DNA of 64,000 nt from Aldehydirespirator sp965221215 (GTDB lineage Bacteria > Actinomycetota > Acidimicrobiia > Acidimicrobiales > Aldehydirespiratoraceae): positions 1,612,001 to 1,676,000 of the forward strand of contig OZ244872.1 in the NCBI GenBank assembly GCA_965221215.1, in the 5' to 3' direction. This document shows, one piece after another, positions 17,752-28,093 of the stretch (position 1 is its first letter; every line of letters begins with the position of its first letter). The notes under the pieces were generated by a model. It searched no databases, was not told where the DNA came from, and saw only the letters and a list, made by a program, of their open reading frames with translations. A program made the position numbers and the translations under genes.

Positions 17752-19161
17752 ATGCAGCCGCAGTCTCCGGGCCGAAGGCGCAGGACACCATCGCGCCCCG
17801 TCTTCATGTCGTCGGATCGCGCCGGCGTGCATTCGCAGCCTCCGGCCCGAAGGCGCAAGACGCCGCCGCGTCCGGCCTTCATGTCGTCGGATCGCGCCGG
17901 CGTCGGGGCGCAGTCTCCGGCGGGCAAGGCTGGGCCGGATCGGGCCGGCTCGCCGGTGGAGCGGGGGGTGGCCTGGCTGCTGTTCTGGCTGCTGGTGGGC
18001 GGCGCGGCCCTGTCGATCGCGCTGGACGACGACGGCGTTGAAACGGCCGCTCCGGCAGAGTCCGCCGAGCCCGCGCCCGCGCCGCGCGCCGCCGCGTCCG
18101 CCACCGAGGGCTCCGCCAGCGAAGGGGCCTCCACCGAGGGTGCCGTGGCCGACGACGGGCCCCGGTCGTTCACGATTGCGGCCACCGGCGATCTGCTCGT
18201 GCACGAGTCGGTGGCCGACGCGGCCCGCACCACCGACGGCTGGGACTTCACGTCGATGTTCGACCGCGTCGCCTCGATCCTCGGCGCCGCGGACCTGGCC
18301 GTGTGCCATGTGGAGAGCCCGATGTCGCCCAACAACGCCCGGCTCTCCTACTACCCCGCCTTTCTGGTGCCCAGAGAGCTGGCCGACGCCATCGCCCACG
18401 CCGGCTACGACACCTGCTCGCTGGCCTCCAACCACGCCACCGACGGCGGGACCGAGGGCATCGTGGGCACGCTCGGCGCCCTCGACCGGGTGGGGGTGGC
18501 CCACGCCGGCATGGCGCTGTCGCCGGAGGCCCAGGCCGAGGTCACGCTGGTGGAGGCGGGCGACGCCACGGTGGCGCACCTGTCATACACCTACGGCTTC
18601 AACAACGGCGCGCTCGACGCCGACGAGTCGCACCTGTCCAACGTCATCGACGAGGCGGCCATCGTCGACGAGGCCCGTCGGGCTCGGGCCGCGGGCGCCG
18701 ACTTCGTGATGCTGTCGCTGCACTGGGGCACCAACTACAGCGCCGAGCCCGACGAGGCCCAGCTCGACCTCGGGCCCCGCCTGCTGGCCGACCCCGACAT
18801 CGACCTGATCCTCGGCCACCACACCCACATGGTGCAGCCGGTGGTGCAGACCGGCGGGGAGTACCTGGTGTACGGGCTGGGGAACTTCCTGTCGAACCAG
18901 TCGCCGGTGACCTGCGACGAGTGCCCGCTGCCCACCGAGGACGGCGTGATCGTGCATCTCACCGTCACCGAGGACGCCGACGCCGGCCGCTGGTCGGTAA
19001 CCGAGGTCGCCCACACCCCCACCTGGGTGGACCGCTCCGACTTCGAGATCGTCGACGTGCTGCGCGACACCGACCGGGATCAGGCACTCCTGCGAGACTC
19101 GGCCCGCCGCACGGCCGCCGCCCTCGCCCAGCTTGGAACAACAGTGGAGCCGCGCCAATAG
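17752..19161 (+). CDS. CapA-family membrane-anchored metallophosphatase-like protein
   Basis: Up to 469 residues. A transmembrane helix (about 72-91) is followed by a low-complexity linker (95-130) and an extracellular CapA/PgsA domain with family motifs GDLLVHE, SLASNHATDGG, SLHWGTNY and LGHHTHMVQP (metal-binding Asp, Asn, His residues). CapA proteins are linked to poly-gamma-glutamate or capsule assembly, but many homologues have unknown roles, and no capB/capC is nearby. The first 55 residues are a 25-residue repeat (75-bp tandem DNA repeat), so the true start could be the ATG at 17752, 17806 or 17881; none has a strong Shine-Dalgarno. Confidence 0.8.
   Translation: MQPQSPGRRRRTPSRPVFMSSDRAGVHSQPPARRRKTPPRPAFMSSDRAGVGAQSPAGKAGPDRAGSPVERGVAWLLFWLLVGGAALSIALDDDGVETAAPAESAEPAPAPRAAASATEGSASEGASTEGAVADDGPRSFTIAATGDLLVHESVADAARTTDGWDFTSMFDRVASILGAADLAVCHVESPMSPNNARLSYYPAFLVPRELADAIAHAGYDTCSLASNHATDGGTEGIVGTLGALDRVGVAHAGMALSPEAQAEVTLVEAGDATVAHLSYTYGFNNGALDADESHLSNVIDEAAIVDEARRARAAGADFVMLSLHWGTNYSAEPDEAQLDLGPRLLADPDIDLILGHHTHMVQPVVQTGGEYLVYGLGNFLSNQSPVTCDECPLPTEDGVIVHLTVTEDADAGRWSVTEVAHTPTWVDRSDFEIVDVLRDTDRDQALLRDSARRTAAALAQLGTTVEPRQ
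17761..17920 (+). repeat. 75-bp tandem repeat, about 2.1 copies
   Basis: Units begin with cagtctccgg or cagcctccgg at 17761, 17836 and 17911 and share cttcatgtcgtcggatcgcg at the same offset. If translated they encode a 25-residue repeat with the peptide FMSSDRAGV before the CapA transmembrane helix. The period equals that of the repeat at 7084-7194, but the sequences differ. Confidence 0.85.
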
Positions 19162-19273
19162 GCCGACTCGCCGCCGCCGGCATGGTCAGGGGCCAGTCGC
19201 TGATCGTCGGCGAGGACGGCCTAATCCGCTGTGCATCCGTTCGGCGCCGTGCAGAAGTAGGGGCCGGCAGCGG

Positions 19274-19279
19274 TAGCAT
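19274..19279 (+). promoter_or_regulatory. -10 box for leaderless carD
   Basis: TAGCAT followed by 7 bases and the carD GTG. Confidence 0.5.
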
Positions 19280-19286
19280 CGGCAAA

Positions 19287-19766
19287 GTGAGCTTCAAGGT
19301 CGGTGATCGGGTGGTGTACCCGCATCACGGCGCTGCTGAGATTGTGAGGCTCGAGAAGCGCACCGCTTTCGGCGAGGAGCAGGACTATCTGGTGCTGCGC
19401 ATGACCCACGGCGAGATGACCGTGGCCGTGCCCGCCGACCGGGCCGAGGACGTGGGCATGCGGTGGCCCATCAGCACCGAGGACGTGGACGACTTGTTCG
19501 AGGTCTTGGCCCGCAAAGACGTGCGAGAGCCGGCCAACTGGTCGCGGCGCTACAAGAACCACCAAGAGAAGCTCAAGTCGGGCGACGTGTACCAGGTGGC
19601 TGAGGTGGTGCGCAACCTGGCGCTGCGGGAGCGGGCCAAGGGGCTGTCCGCCGGTGAGAAGACGCTCTACAACACCGCTCGCAGCGTGCTGGTGTCGGAG
19701 CTGTCGTTCGCGCTCGATGTGAGCGAGGACGAGGCATCGGGTCGCGTCGACGTGGCCTTGACCTAG
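19287..19766 (+). CDS. carD: CarD-family RNA polymerase-binding transcription regulator
   Basis: A 159-residue protein. An N-terminal Tudor-like RNAP-interaction domain (FKVGDRVVYPHHGAAEIV, 3-20, and DYLVLRM) is followed by a helical DNA-binding C-terminal domain (about 70-155) with the conserved Trp in PANWSRRYKNH (around 83). CarD stabilises open promoter complexes and is widespread in actinobacteria. The start GTG 19287 matches where the family begins; a longer upstream frame has no homology. A -10 box 7 bases before suggests a leaderless mRNA. Confidence 0.95.
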   Translation: MSFKVGDRVVYPHHGAAEIVRLEKRTAFGEEQDYLVLRMTHGEMTVAVPADRAEDVGMRWPISTEDVDDLFEVLARKDVREPANWSRRYKNHQEKLKSGDVYQVAEVVRNLALRERAKGLSAGEKTLYNTARSVLVSELSFALDVSEDEASGRVDVALT

Positions 19767-19841
19767 CCCACCCCGAGTCCACACCCGATTGATCTCACAG
19801 GGAGCCGCTTCGGGCTACGCGCCGCCGGTATGCGCTCGGGC

Positions 19842-20381
19842 TCAGGATCTCGGCTTGCGCCCGACGGTGGCGATCCACTCCCCCGCCGCCTCGGTGGGCC
19901 GCGCCGTCGAGACATCCTCGGCGACCTCAAGATCCTCCATGGCGAGGTCGCGCATCCAGCCCAGCACTTGCACACCGGCGTTGGCGTCGCGCCCTTTCTC
20001 ACGGGACTGGGCGAGCGTGGCGTCTTCCTCGATGACCATGGCCCCGCCCGGCTTGAGCGCCCGGCAGAGACGGCCGAGCACGGCCGCGGGGTCGCCGCAG
20101 TGCTGGATCACCGCCCGGGCGTGTACCACGTCGAAATGCTCTGCGGGCAGCCGGTCGGAGGTGATGTCGTGTTGGCGGAGGATCACGTTGGGCGGCATCT
20201 CGGCGTGGAACGTGAGGTCGATGTCGGTGGACATCACCCTGCCGTCGATGCCCACCCGCTCGGCCAGCCAGGCCGTCACGCTGCCCGTGCCCGCGCCCGC
20301 CTCGAGCACGTGCATCCCCTCGGCCACGCCCACCCGGTCGAGCAGGGCGAAGGTGGCCGGGTCGCGGCCCTCGCTCGCCAT
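19842..20381 (-). CDS. Short class I SAM-dependent methyltransferase
   Basis: A 179-residue Rossmann methyltransferase. Motif I is HVLEAGAGTGSVTAWLAERVG (about 23-43, split here as HVLEAGAGTGSV and onward), followed by GRVMSTDID, then FDVVHARAVIQH and LKPGGAMVIEED. Relatives are about 260-290 residues; here there is little N-terminal lid, and after the strand-5 motif the protein jumps quickly to the C-terminal WIATVGRKP strand, so it looks internally shortened. The start ATG 20379-20381 has no clear Shine-Dalgarno; a TTG seven codons upstream is an alternative. It follows the oxygenase homologue by about 40 bases on the same strand. Substrate unknown. Confidence 0.7.
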   Translation of the reverse strand: MASEGRDPATFALLDRVGVAEGMHVLEAGAGTGSVTAWLAERVGIDGRVMSTDIDLTFHAEMPPNVILRQHDITSDRLPAEHFDVVHARAVIQHCGDPAAVLGRLCRALKPGGAMVIEEDATLAQSREKGRDANAGVQVLGWMRDLAMEDLEVAEDVSTARPTEAAGEWIATVGRKPRS

Positions 20382-20422
20382 GTCCGGTAGTTCTAGCTCC
20401 AAGGCGGGTCCGGCGCGGCGGA

Positions 20423-21307
20423 TCAGGCCGCGGCGGCAGGGATTACTCCGTAGGTGACGCCTAGTCGGCTGAGCCAGCGTCGGTAGGCGATGGCGGAGCG
20501 GTCGGCCCGGATCGGAGTCTCGGCTCGGGGATCGAGCGGCAGCAGCTTGGGGTGCTGGTTCTCGAGGATGGGCTTGTCCTGGGCGATCACTTCCTGCTGG
20601 AAGCGGCGGATCTCCGGGTTGGTGCTCACGTCGTCGAGCACGCTGAGGAACAGGTGGGCCCGGATGCGGGTGTCGGTGAGGGGGTGGATGAAGATACCGA
20701 TGGCGTCGCGGCGGCTGGCGTCGGTGGGGGTCGTCTTGTAGAGCATGGCGCAGTAGGGATGGGGCACCCGGTACGTGTACTGGGCCAGCACCCCGTGCGA
20801 CGACGCGGTGGCGGCGCGGGGCTGGTAGAAGGCACAGCCAACCGACCACAGCTCGCCGTCGTGCTCCTCGACCCGGTACTCGGCCACTTCGGTGTGGGGC
20901 TCCTCGCCGAGCACCCCGTCGTGGACGTAGGGGAAGTGGGCCATGTCCAGAAAGTTCTCGATCGCCCGAGGCGCTGAGACGTGGATGCCCACAGTCAGCG
21001 CGTTGAGGGTCCGCCGGTCGTCCTCGCCGGTCTCGGGAACGGCGAACACGCCGCCGTCGGGCTCGCCCAGGGTGGTCCACAGGTATCCGTAGTGGGTGCG
21101 AACCTCCAGCTCGCGGTCGCCGGTACGGGCCCGGGCCGTGCCGGCGTCGTCGATCCAGCAGGTGAGAGGCGCGCCCAGCAGCAGGGTGTGCAGCCTGCCG
21201 CGGCGAACCTCGTCGAGGTCGGCCACCGGGTACCACTGGTTCAAGATCACCGGGTCGGCACAAACGGCCCCCTCAGTCTCTGCGGTCGCTGTATCTGTAA
21301 TCGTCAT
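20423..21307 (-). CDS. Rieske-type oxygenase homologue lacking the Rieske domain
   Basis: A 294-residue protein resembling the alpha subunit of Rieske non-heme iron oxygenases of the VanA/DdmC type. The N-terminal strand (ILNQWYPVADLDEVRRG) and the RTHYGYLWTTLGEP segment are there, but the roughly 70 residues that would carry Cys-x-His and Cys-x2-His for the [2Fe-2S] cluster are missing. The catalytic-domain motif is intact: E117-N118-x2-D121-x2-H124-x4-H129, followed by a later Asp/Glu-rich half. Such a protein would need an external electron path or a different reaction. A ggagg Shine-Dalgarno is 6 bases from the ATG. It is followed by a methyltransferase and lies just downstream of the nucleoside importer operon. 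Confidence 0.75.
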   Translation of the reverse strand: MTITDTATAETEGAVCADPVILNQWYPVADLDEVRRGRLHTLLLGAPLTCWIDDAGTARARTGDRELEVRTHYGYLWTTLGEPDGGVFAVPETGEDDRRTLNALTVGIHVSAPRAIENFLDMAHFPYVHDGVLGEEPHTEVAEYRVEEHDGELWSVGCAFYQPRAATASSHGVLAQYTYRVPHPYCAMLYKTTPTDASRRDAIGIFIHPLTDTRIRAHLFLSVLDDVSTNPEIRRFQQEVIAQDKPILENQHPKLLPLDPRAETPIRADRSAIAYRRWLSRLGVTYGVIPAAAA

Positions 21308-21334
21308 CGAAACCTCCGGCCCCTGCGGGGCGGG

Positions 21335-22321
21335 TCAGCGTTCTTCGCGGGCGTAGGGGATGGCCAGGGCGGCCGGCGCGGCGGTGGATCTCACCCGTCT
21401 ACCAAGCTTCACCGCCCCCGCCGGGATCAGGATGGCTACCAGCGTGACCACGTAGGGCAGCATCGACAGGAAGAAGCTGAGGTCGCTGGCCCCCATGAAC
21501 GGCAGGCCCCAGCCCCGGGCCTGGGCGGTGGTGTCGAGCGAGATCATCGACCCGTACAGCAGGGCCCCGGCCACAGCCCAGCCCGGACGCCAGCCCGCGA
21601 AGATCACCACCGCCAGCGCCACCCAGCCCCTGCCCCGGGCGATGTCGGGCGACCAGGTGGGCGTGAACGACAGCACCATGTAGGCCCCGCCCGCCCCGGT
21701 GAGGGCCGCCCCCAGCACCGAGTAGAAGATCCGCCAGCCGGTGACGCTCACCCCCACCGCGTCGGCGGCGGCGGGGTTCTCGCCCACGGCCCGCATGTTC
21801 ATGCCGTGACGGGTGCGGAACAGCACGAACCACAGCACCACCGGCAGTCCGATGTAGGCGATGTACACCACCGGGTCGTGGAACAGGAACGCCGACACCG
21901 CGTCGTTGTCGTCGAGCACCCCGCCGGGGTTGACCTCCCGGAACAGGGTCTGGATGGGGGTGCCGTTGCGGTTGGTGCCCAACTGGTTCGACAACCCGAT
22001 GCCGCCCAGCGCCAGGGCCAGGCCCACCAGCACCTGGCTGGCCCGGAAGGCCACCACGCACACCGCGAAGATCAACCCGGCTGCCGCGGCCGCGACCATG
22101 CCGATCAGCATGGCCAGCCAGGGGCTCTCCACCCCCCACGACAGCACCGCAATCACCGAGTACACCGCGCCGATGCCGATCAGCCCCTCCTGGCCCAGGT
22201 TGAGCACCCCGACCCGCTCGCCGAGCATGGCCCCGGTGGCGGCCAGCATCACCACCGCGCTGGCCGGGATGGCCGAGCCGATCAGGCTCAGGAAGGCGTT
22301 CTCGATGATGGCGAGGATCAT
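21335..22321 (-). CDS. BMP-type nucleoside ABC transporter permease 2 (NupQ/YufQ-like)
   Basis: A 328-residue hydrophobic permease with about eight to nine membrane helices, of the branched-chain/ribose permease superfamily. Family segments include GVLNLGQEGLIGIGA (N-terminal third), NMRAVGENPAAADAVGVSV and ARGRGWVALAVVIFAGW. It forms the membrane channel with the upstream permease; their genes overlap by an ATGA (22318-22321), showing tight coupling. The importer most likely takes up nucleosides, judging from the adjacent adenosine-deaminase-like gene. Confidence 0.92.
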   Translation of the reverse strand: MILAIIENAFLSLIGSAIPASAVVMLAATGAMLGERVGVLNLGQEGLIGIGAVYSVIAVLSWGVESPWLAMLIGMVAAAAAGLIFAVCVVAFRASQVLVGLALALGGIGLSNQLGTNRNGTPIQTLFREVNPGGVLDDNDAVSAFLFHDPVVYIAYIGLPVVLWFVLFRTRHGMNMRAVGENPAAADAVGVSVTGWRIFYSVLGAALTGAGGAYMVLSFTPTWSPDIARGRGWVALAVVIFAGWRPGWAVAGALLYGSMISLDTTAQARGWGLPFMGASDLSFFLSMLPYVVTLVAILIPAGAVKLGRRVRSTAAPAALAIPYAREER

Positions 22322-23508
22322 GAGCCGGCCTCCCGCCCGTCAACGGCCGCGGCCGGCGCAGACGGTCCCGACGCCATAGACGCCTCGGACGGTTCCGGCG
22401 CCTCGGTGCCCGCATCGGCGCGTCGGCGCACCATGCGGTAGCGGGCCGCGATCTCGCCGAGGGCGATGCCGGTGAGGATGGCGCCGTAGATGGCGAAGAT
22501 GATGTACACCGACAGGCCCTTGGTCTGCAGCACGATCCCCGCGTAGAACATCGAGGCGATGAACACGCCGCCGCCGATCACCCCCCAGAACGAGGCGCCG
22601 GCCAGCGCAGCCACGATGAAGCCCGACAGACCGAACTGGGCCGAGAACCCGGCGTTCATGGCCTGCGCGCCCGGAGCGCTCAGCTGCAGCATCCCGCCGA
22701 GCCCGGCGATGGCCCCGGTGAACAGCATCACCACCAGGATGCGGCGGCGCACCGCGATGCCGGCGAAACCGGCCGCCCGGGGGTTGCCGCCGATGGTGTC
22801 GATCTCGTAGCCGATGGTGGTGGAGCGGAACACCCACCACAGCGCCGCCGCGATCACCAGCGGGAAGAGCAGGGCGATGGTCACCGACTCCGCTCCGGGC
22901 AGGCCCGGCAGGGTGTGGGCCACCTCGCGGGTGGACTGGATCACTGCGGCCTCCTTGTCGCGCCAGAACCCCAGCGCCGACCAGGTCACCAGCTGCAGGG
23001 CCACGAAGTTCAACAGCAGGGTGGTGATGATCTCGTTCACATCCCAGTAGGCCCGGGCCAGGGCGGGCACCAGCATCCAGGCCGCCCCGGCCAGGGTGGC
23101 CACCGCGGCCATCACGATCAGCACCAGCCAGCCGGGGCCGCCCATGTGGATGCCGACCCCCACCGCGGCCAGGGCACCCATAAGGAACTGTCCGTCGGAG
23201 CCGATGTTCCACACCTTCATCCGCAGCGACAGGGCCACCCCCAGCGCGGTCATCAGGATGGGGATGGCCCGCAGAGCCACTCCCTCGAGGCCGCGCTGTC
23301 GGCCGAATATGGCGTCGAGGGCCTGCCAGAAGATCCAGAAGGCGTTGCGCCCGGTGAGCAACAGCAGGATGCCGACCACGATCATGGCGCCCACCGCGCC
23401 GCCGATGCGGGTCAGCGCGGCCCGCTTGGTGTCGACCTCGAGCCGGCGCTCCAGCCGCCAAGGCGTGGCCGCCAGCACCGCGCCCGCGATCGACCCCAGC
23501 GGAGTCAT
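22318..23508 (-). CDS. BMP-type nucleoside ABC transporter permease 1 (NupP/YufP-like)
   Basis: A permease of about 396 residues with roughly eight to ten membrane helices. Family segments include LSLRMKVWNIGSDGQFLMGA, WDVNEIITTLLLNF and GGNPRAAGFAGIAV. The start ATG at 23506-23508 follows a g-rich stretch (ggcgggg); a further 15 in-frame codons upstream are possible. A Pro/Ala/Glu tail of about 35 residues extends beyond the last helix. It is followed with a 4-base overlap by the second permease. Confidence 0.9.
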   Translation of the reverse strand: MTPLGSIAGAVLAATPWRLERRLEVDTKRAALTRIGGAVGAMIVVGILLLLTGRNAFWIFWQALDAIFGRQRGLEGVALRAIPILMTALGVALSLRMKVWNIGSDGQFLMGALAAVGVGIHMGGPGWLVLIVMAAVATLAGAAWMLVPALARAYWDVNEIITTLLLNFVALQLVTWSALGFWRDKEAAVIQSTREVAHTLPGLPGAESVTIALLFPLVIAAALWWVFRSTTIGYEIDTIGGNPRAAGFAGIAVRRRILVVMLFTGAIAGLGGMLQLSAPGAQAMNAGFSAQFGLSGFIVAALAGASFWGVIGGGVFIASMFYAGIVLQTKGLSVYIIFAIYGAILTGIALGEIAARYRMVRRRADAGTEAPEPSEASMASGPSAPAAAVDGREAGS

Positions 23509-23556
23509 CGAGCCCCGCCCTCGAGACACCGCCGGCTCTCGCCCGCACTCCACCCA

Positions 23557-23641
23557 GCCTGACCGGGCGACCGACTCACACCAAGACTCAGCGCGGCCTG
23601 GCCGGGCGACCCGCTCACACCAGCCTGGCCGGCCATCCGGC

Positions 23642-23650
<9 letters not shown>
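23557..23650. repeat. Imperfect about 27-bp repeats at the end of the ATPase gene
   Basis: Units beginning gcctgaccgggcgac (23557-23583) and gcctggccgggcgac (23596-23622) differ at three of 27 positions. A third, more diverged unit (23624-23650) includes the ATPase stop codon. Together they fill the gap between the ATPase and permease genes. Confidence 0.75.
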
Positions 23651-25186
<1,536 letters not shown>

Positions 25187-25228
25187 ATCCTGGGCTCCAG
25201 GTCAGAGTCTGTGCTCGGGCGCTTGGGC

Positions 25229-26404
25229 TCAGACCGGGGAGATGCCGGTTACGCCGTCGACGGGCCAGTCGATGGCGTAGGCGGCCAGCGAGTCGAGGGT
25301 CTCGCCCGCGGCGAGCCTCTCGTTGCCCTCGTTGTCCGACAGCGGACCCTCGTAGACGTGGAGTTGGCCGCTGTCGAGCCCTGCGCCGACGTCGGCCACC
25401 GCGTCCTGCACGTCCTGGGGCACGTTCGGGCCGAAGTCGCCGATGGGCGTGTCGAGCAGCCACACCTCGTCCTGCGACACCCAGGTTCCGTCGAGCACCC
25501 GCTGGCACTGCTCGGTGTAGAACGGCCCGAACTCCGAAAGGTCGAAGTGCGACACGTACTTGGTGGGAGCGGCCGAGCGGAAGTCGAGGTTCCAGTACCC
25601 GGTCCACACCCCGGCCTCCTCCGAGAGCTGCAGGAAGGTGGGCTCGTCCATCACGCCGAACAGGAAGTCGACGCCGCTGTCGAGCAGGGCGTTGGCCGCC
25701 TGGGCCGCCTTCTGCGGGTCGAAGAAGGTGCTCACCAGCACCGTCTCCACCACCGCGTCGGGGTTGACCGACCGGGCGCCGAGCAGCATGCCGTTCACGT
25801 CGTTGTAGGCGGTGGCGGTGGGGAACGCCCCGATGTAGCCGATGCGGCCGTTCTCGGCGAGGTGCCCGGCGGCCACGCCCAGTTGGTAGGCGGTCTTCTC
25901 GTGGGCCAGGTAGAACGGGAACAGGTTGTCGCTGTAGTAGTGCCCGTTGATCTCGCAGAACTTGGTGTCGGGGTTGGCGTCGGTCACCTCGGTGAGCAGA
26001 CCTGCGTACTCGGTGTTGGCGAAGATGATGTCGTTGCCGTCGTCCACGAGCTGCTGGAACAGCTGGGTGGTGGAGGCGTCGAAGCCGATGTTGGGCGTGT
26101 ACGCCGACTCGAGCCGATCGCCGAGCGCGGACTGCGCAGCCAGCCGGCCCCGGTCGTGCTCCTGGGTCCAGCCGTTGTCGTCGGGCGGGCCGATGTACAC
26201 CCAGTGGGCCTTGATGCGGTCCTTGCCGGCGGGCGCGGCGGTGGTGGCGGGAGCGGCCTCGTCCTCGTCGTCGCCGCAGGCGGCCAGCAGCGCTCCGCCC
26301 ACAGCCAGCCCGCCCACTCCGGCCGCGCCCATCTTGAGGGCCTGCCGACGCGAGATGGTCTCGCTGGCGGGAAGGAACAGACCTCGGTTCTTCTTGCTTC
26401 TCAT
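25229..26404 (-). CDS. BMP-family nucleoside-binding lipoprotein
   Basis: A 391-residue substrate-binding protein of the basic membrane protein/PnrA-like family. The N-terminus has a twin-arginine motif (SRRQALKMG, about 18-26) and a lipobox LLAAC (about 39-43). The mature domain shows IGPPDDNGWTQEHDRGR, NTEYAGL, GYIGAFPTATAYNDVNGMLLGAR and DEPTFLQL. PnrA/Med family members bind purine nucleosides. First gene of the binding protein-ATPase-permease-permease unit on the minus strand; the adenosine-deaminase-like gene lies upstream on the same strand. Confidence 0.92.
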   Translation of the reverse strand: MRSKKNRGLFLPASETISRRQALKMGAAGVGGLAVGGALLAACGDDEDEAAPATTAAPAGKDRIKAHWVYIGPPDDNGWTQEHDRGRLAAQSALGDRLESAYTPNIGFDASTTQLFQQLVDDGNDIIFANTEYAGLLTEVTDANPDTKFCEINGHYYSDNLFPFYLAHEKTAYQLGVAAGHLAENGRIGYIGAFPTATAYNDVNGMLLGARSVNPDAVVETVLVSTFFDPQKAAQAANALLDSGVDFLFGVMDEPTFLQLSEEAGVWTGYWNLDFRSAAPTKYVSHFDLSEFGPFYTEQCQRVLDGTWVSQDEVWLLDTPIGDFGPNVPQDVQDAVADVGAGLDSGQLHVYEGPLSDNEGNERLAAGETLDSLAAYAIDWPVDGVTGISPV

Positions 26405-26504
26405 GTCGGGATGCCTTTCTGTTGAGGTTGCGTTGATTGTGTGGGGGGTTGAGGTGGTTGTGATCGGCTCAGAAACGTACCGCGGGGTGAGACATCGGGG
26501 CTGC

Positions 26505-27527
26505 TCAGTCGAGCTGGGCGGCCAGCTCGTCGAACTCGATGGCCCACTGGCGGCGCATCGTGCGCTTCTCGGGCTCGCCGAGCCAGGCGCCGTCGATGCC
26601 GTTGAGCATGCACTGGCGGAAATCCTCCACCTCGAAGCCCATGTGGTTGTGGGCCATTATGTAGTCGCGGGTGGGGTCGGTCTTGAACATGGGCGGGTCG
26701 TCGCAGTCGAGGCTGATCTTGATGCCGAACTCGCGCATCTGGCCGATGGGATGGTTGTCGAAGTCGTCGTTGAAATACACCCAGGCGGTCGACACCGGCG
26801 TGCAGGTGAACACCACGCCCTCGTCGCGGCAGCGGCGCATGATGGCCTCGCTCTCCACGACGTGGTAGCCGTGGTCGACCCGCTCGCAGCCGAGCAGGTC
26901 GAGGCAGGTCTCGATGTTGCGGGGCGGGGCGTCCTCGGACTGATGAGCGGTGAGGTGCAGGCCGGCCCGCTCGGCCATCCGGTAGGCCTTCCAGAACCGC
27001 TCGGGCGGATACTCGGCCTCGGCGTAGTCCATGCCTATGCCGATCACCTCGTCGCGGGGGTGCTCGATGAGCGTCTCCACCATCTCGACAGCCAGTTCTG
27101 GGGACTCCATGCGGTTGGCGGCCGCGATCAGCTTGCACTCGATGCCGTGGTCTGTGCGGGCCGCGTCGATCCCGTCGATGAGGCCGTCCACGCAGGTCTC
27201 GTAGTCCACCCCGGCCGCCATGTGGGTGGTGGGGTTGAAGAACATCTCCCGGTAGCGCACGTTGTGGTCGGCGGCCTCGGTGAGCGTCTCGTAGCAGATC
27301 CGCTCGAAGTCCTCGCGGTCGATCACGCCCAGCGCAGTGTTGTCGTACATGTGGAGGAACTTGTAGATGTCGGGGTAGTCGTAGAGGTCCTCGGGCTCCT
27401 CGTAGTCCGGCAGCGGCACCGAGTGCTTGTTGCACAGCTCCACCGCGGTGCGGGCCTGCACCGAGCCCATCAGGTGCAGGTGCAGGCTCACCTTCGGTAT
27501 CGCCTTCAGGAACGAGTCCATGTCCAT
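26505..27527 (-). CDS. Adenosine deaminase-family protein
   Basis: A 340-residue amidohydrolase of the adenosine/adenine deaminase family. Zinc ligands and catalytic residues are visible: H17 and H19 in LHLHLMGS, LTAHQSE (about 201-207, the family HAGE region), RVDHGYH (about 223-229) and SLDCDDPPMF near 279-288 with the Asp-Asp pair. It would convert adenosine or a related purine to its deaminated form after import. Differences from classical enzymes (AHQSE for HAGE, CTPVST for CPxSN) leave the exact purine open. Shine-Dalgarno aaggag lies about 11 bases upstream of the first ATG; the second Met (two codons later) is closer to a usual start. Confidence 0.85.
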   Translation of the reverse strand: MDMDSFLKAIPKVSLHLHLMGSVQARTAVELCNKHSVPLPDYEEPEDLYDYPDIYKFLHMYDNTALGVIDREDFERICYETLTEAADHNVRYREMFFNPTTHMAAGVDYETCVDGLIDGIDAARTDHGIECKLIAAANRMESPELAVEMVETLIEHPRDEVIGIGMDYAEAEYPPERFWKAYRMAERAGLHLTAHQSEDAPPRNIETCLDLLGCERVDHGYHVVESEAIMRRCRDEGVVFTCTPVSTAWVYFNDDFDNHPIGQMREFGIKISLDCDDPPMFKTDPTRDYIMAHNHMGFEVEDFRQCMLNGIDGAWLGEPEKRTMRRQWAIEFDELAAQLD

Positions 27528-27682
27528 CAGCGCGTCAACTCCTTCGCCCGGCTCCGCGGCGGGGACAATACCACCCGCCTGTGCGCCGCCACCAGATCAA
27601 CTCGTCGCATCATCGACCACCAGCGCCAGCGAAGGTACGTTGCGTACGTGATGTACGCTTAGCTCGGATGGGAGGCTCCACA

Positions 27683-28093
27683 ATGCAATATCTCACATAC
27701 TCGGACACACGCAGCCGCCTGCGCGAGGTGCTCGACACCGCAGAGGCGGGACTGCCCATCGGCATCCGGCGCCACGACAGGCGCGTCGCTCTGATCGATA
27801 GCAAGAAGCTGCAACAGATCCTGATGGACTCCCGGAGGCTGCGCCAACCAGAAACGGTGGCCGAGGCGGGTGGTTGGTCGGTGTTGCTGCCGGGCACGCC
27901 GGTCGCGGCCGACGGCGCCGACCTCGACGAGGCGGTCGACGAGTTCGTCGCCGCCCTGCGCGAGTACGCGGAGGACTGGCAGGCGCGGCTGCGGTTCGCT
28001 CCCAACCACCGAAACCATTGGCCGCTGGTGCAGTTCGTGTCGCTGGCCTCCGATGACGAACTCCGTGAATGGGTCCGCGGCGTCGGGCCGTGA
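27683..28093 (+). CDS. Phd/YefM-like antitoxin
   Basis: A 136-residue protein whose N-terminal 60 residues (YSDTRSRLREVLDTAEAG...IRRHDRRVALIDSKKLQQIL) look like a Phd/YefM antitoxin DNA-binding domain. The longer, acidic C-terminal half would neutralise the partner. I chose the ATG at 27683 because gggagg lies 7 bases before it; another ATG five codons upstream is possible. The stop overlaps the next gene's GTG by two bases (28090-28093 GTGA), typical of toxin-antitoxin pairs. Confidence 0.7.
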   Translation: MQYLTYSDTRSRLREVLDTAEAGLPIGIRRHDRRVALIDSKKLQQILMDSRRLRQPETVAEAGGWSVLLPGTPVAADGADLDEAVDEFVAALREYAEDWQARLRFAPNHRNHWPLVQFVSLASDDELREWVRGVGP

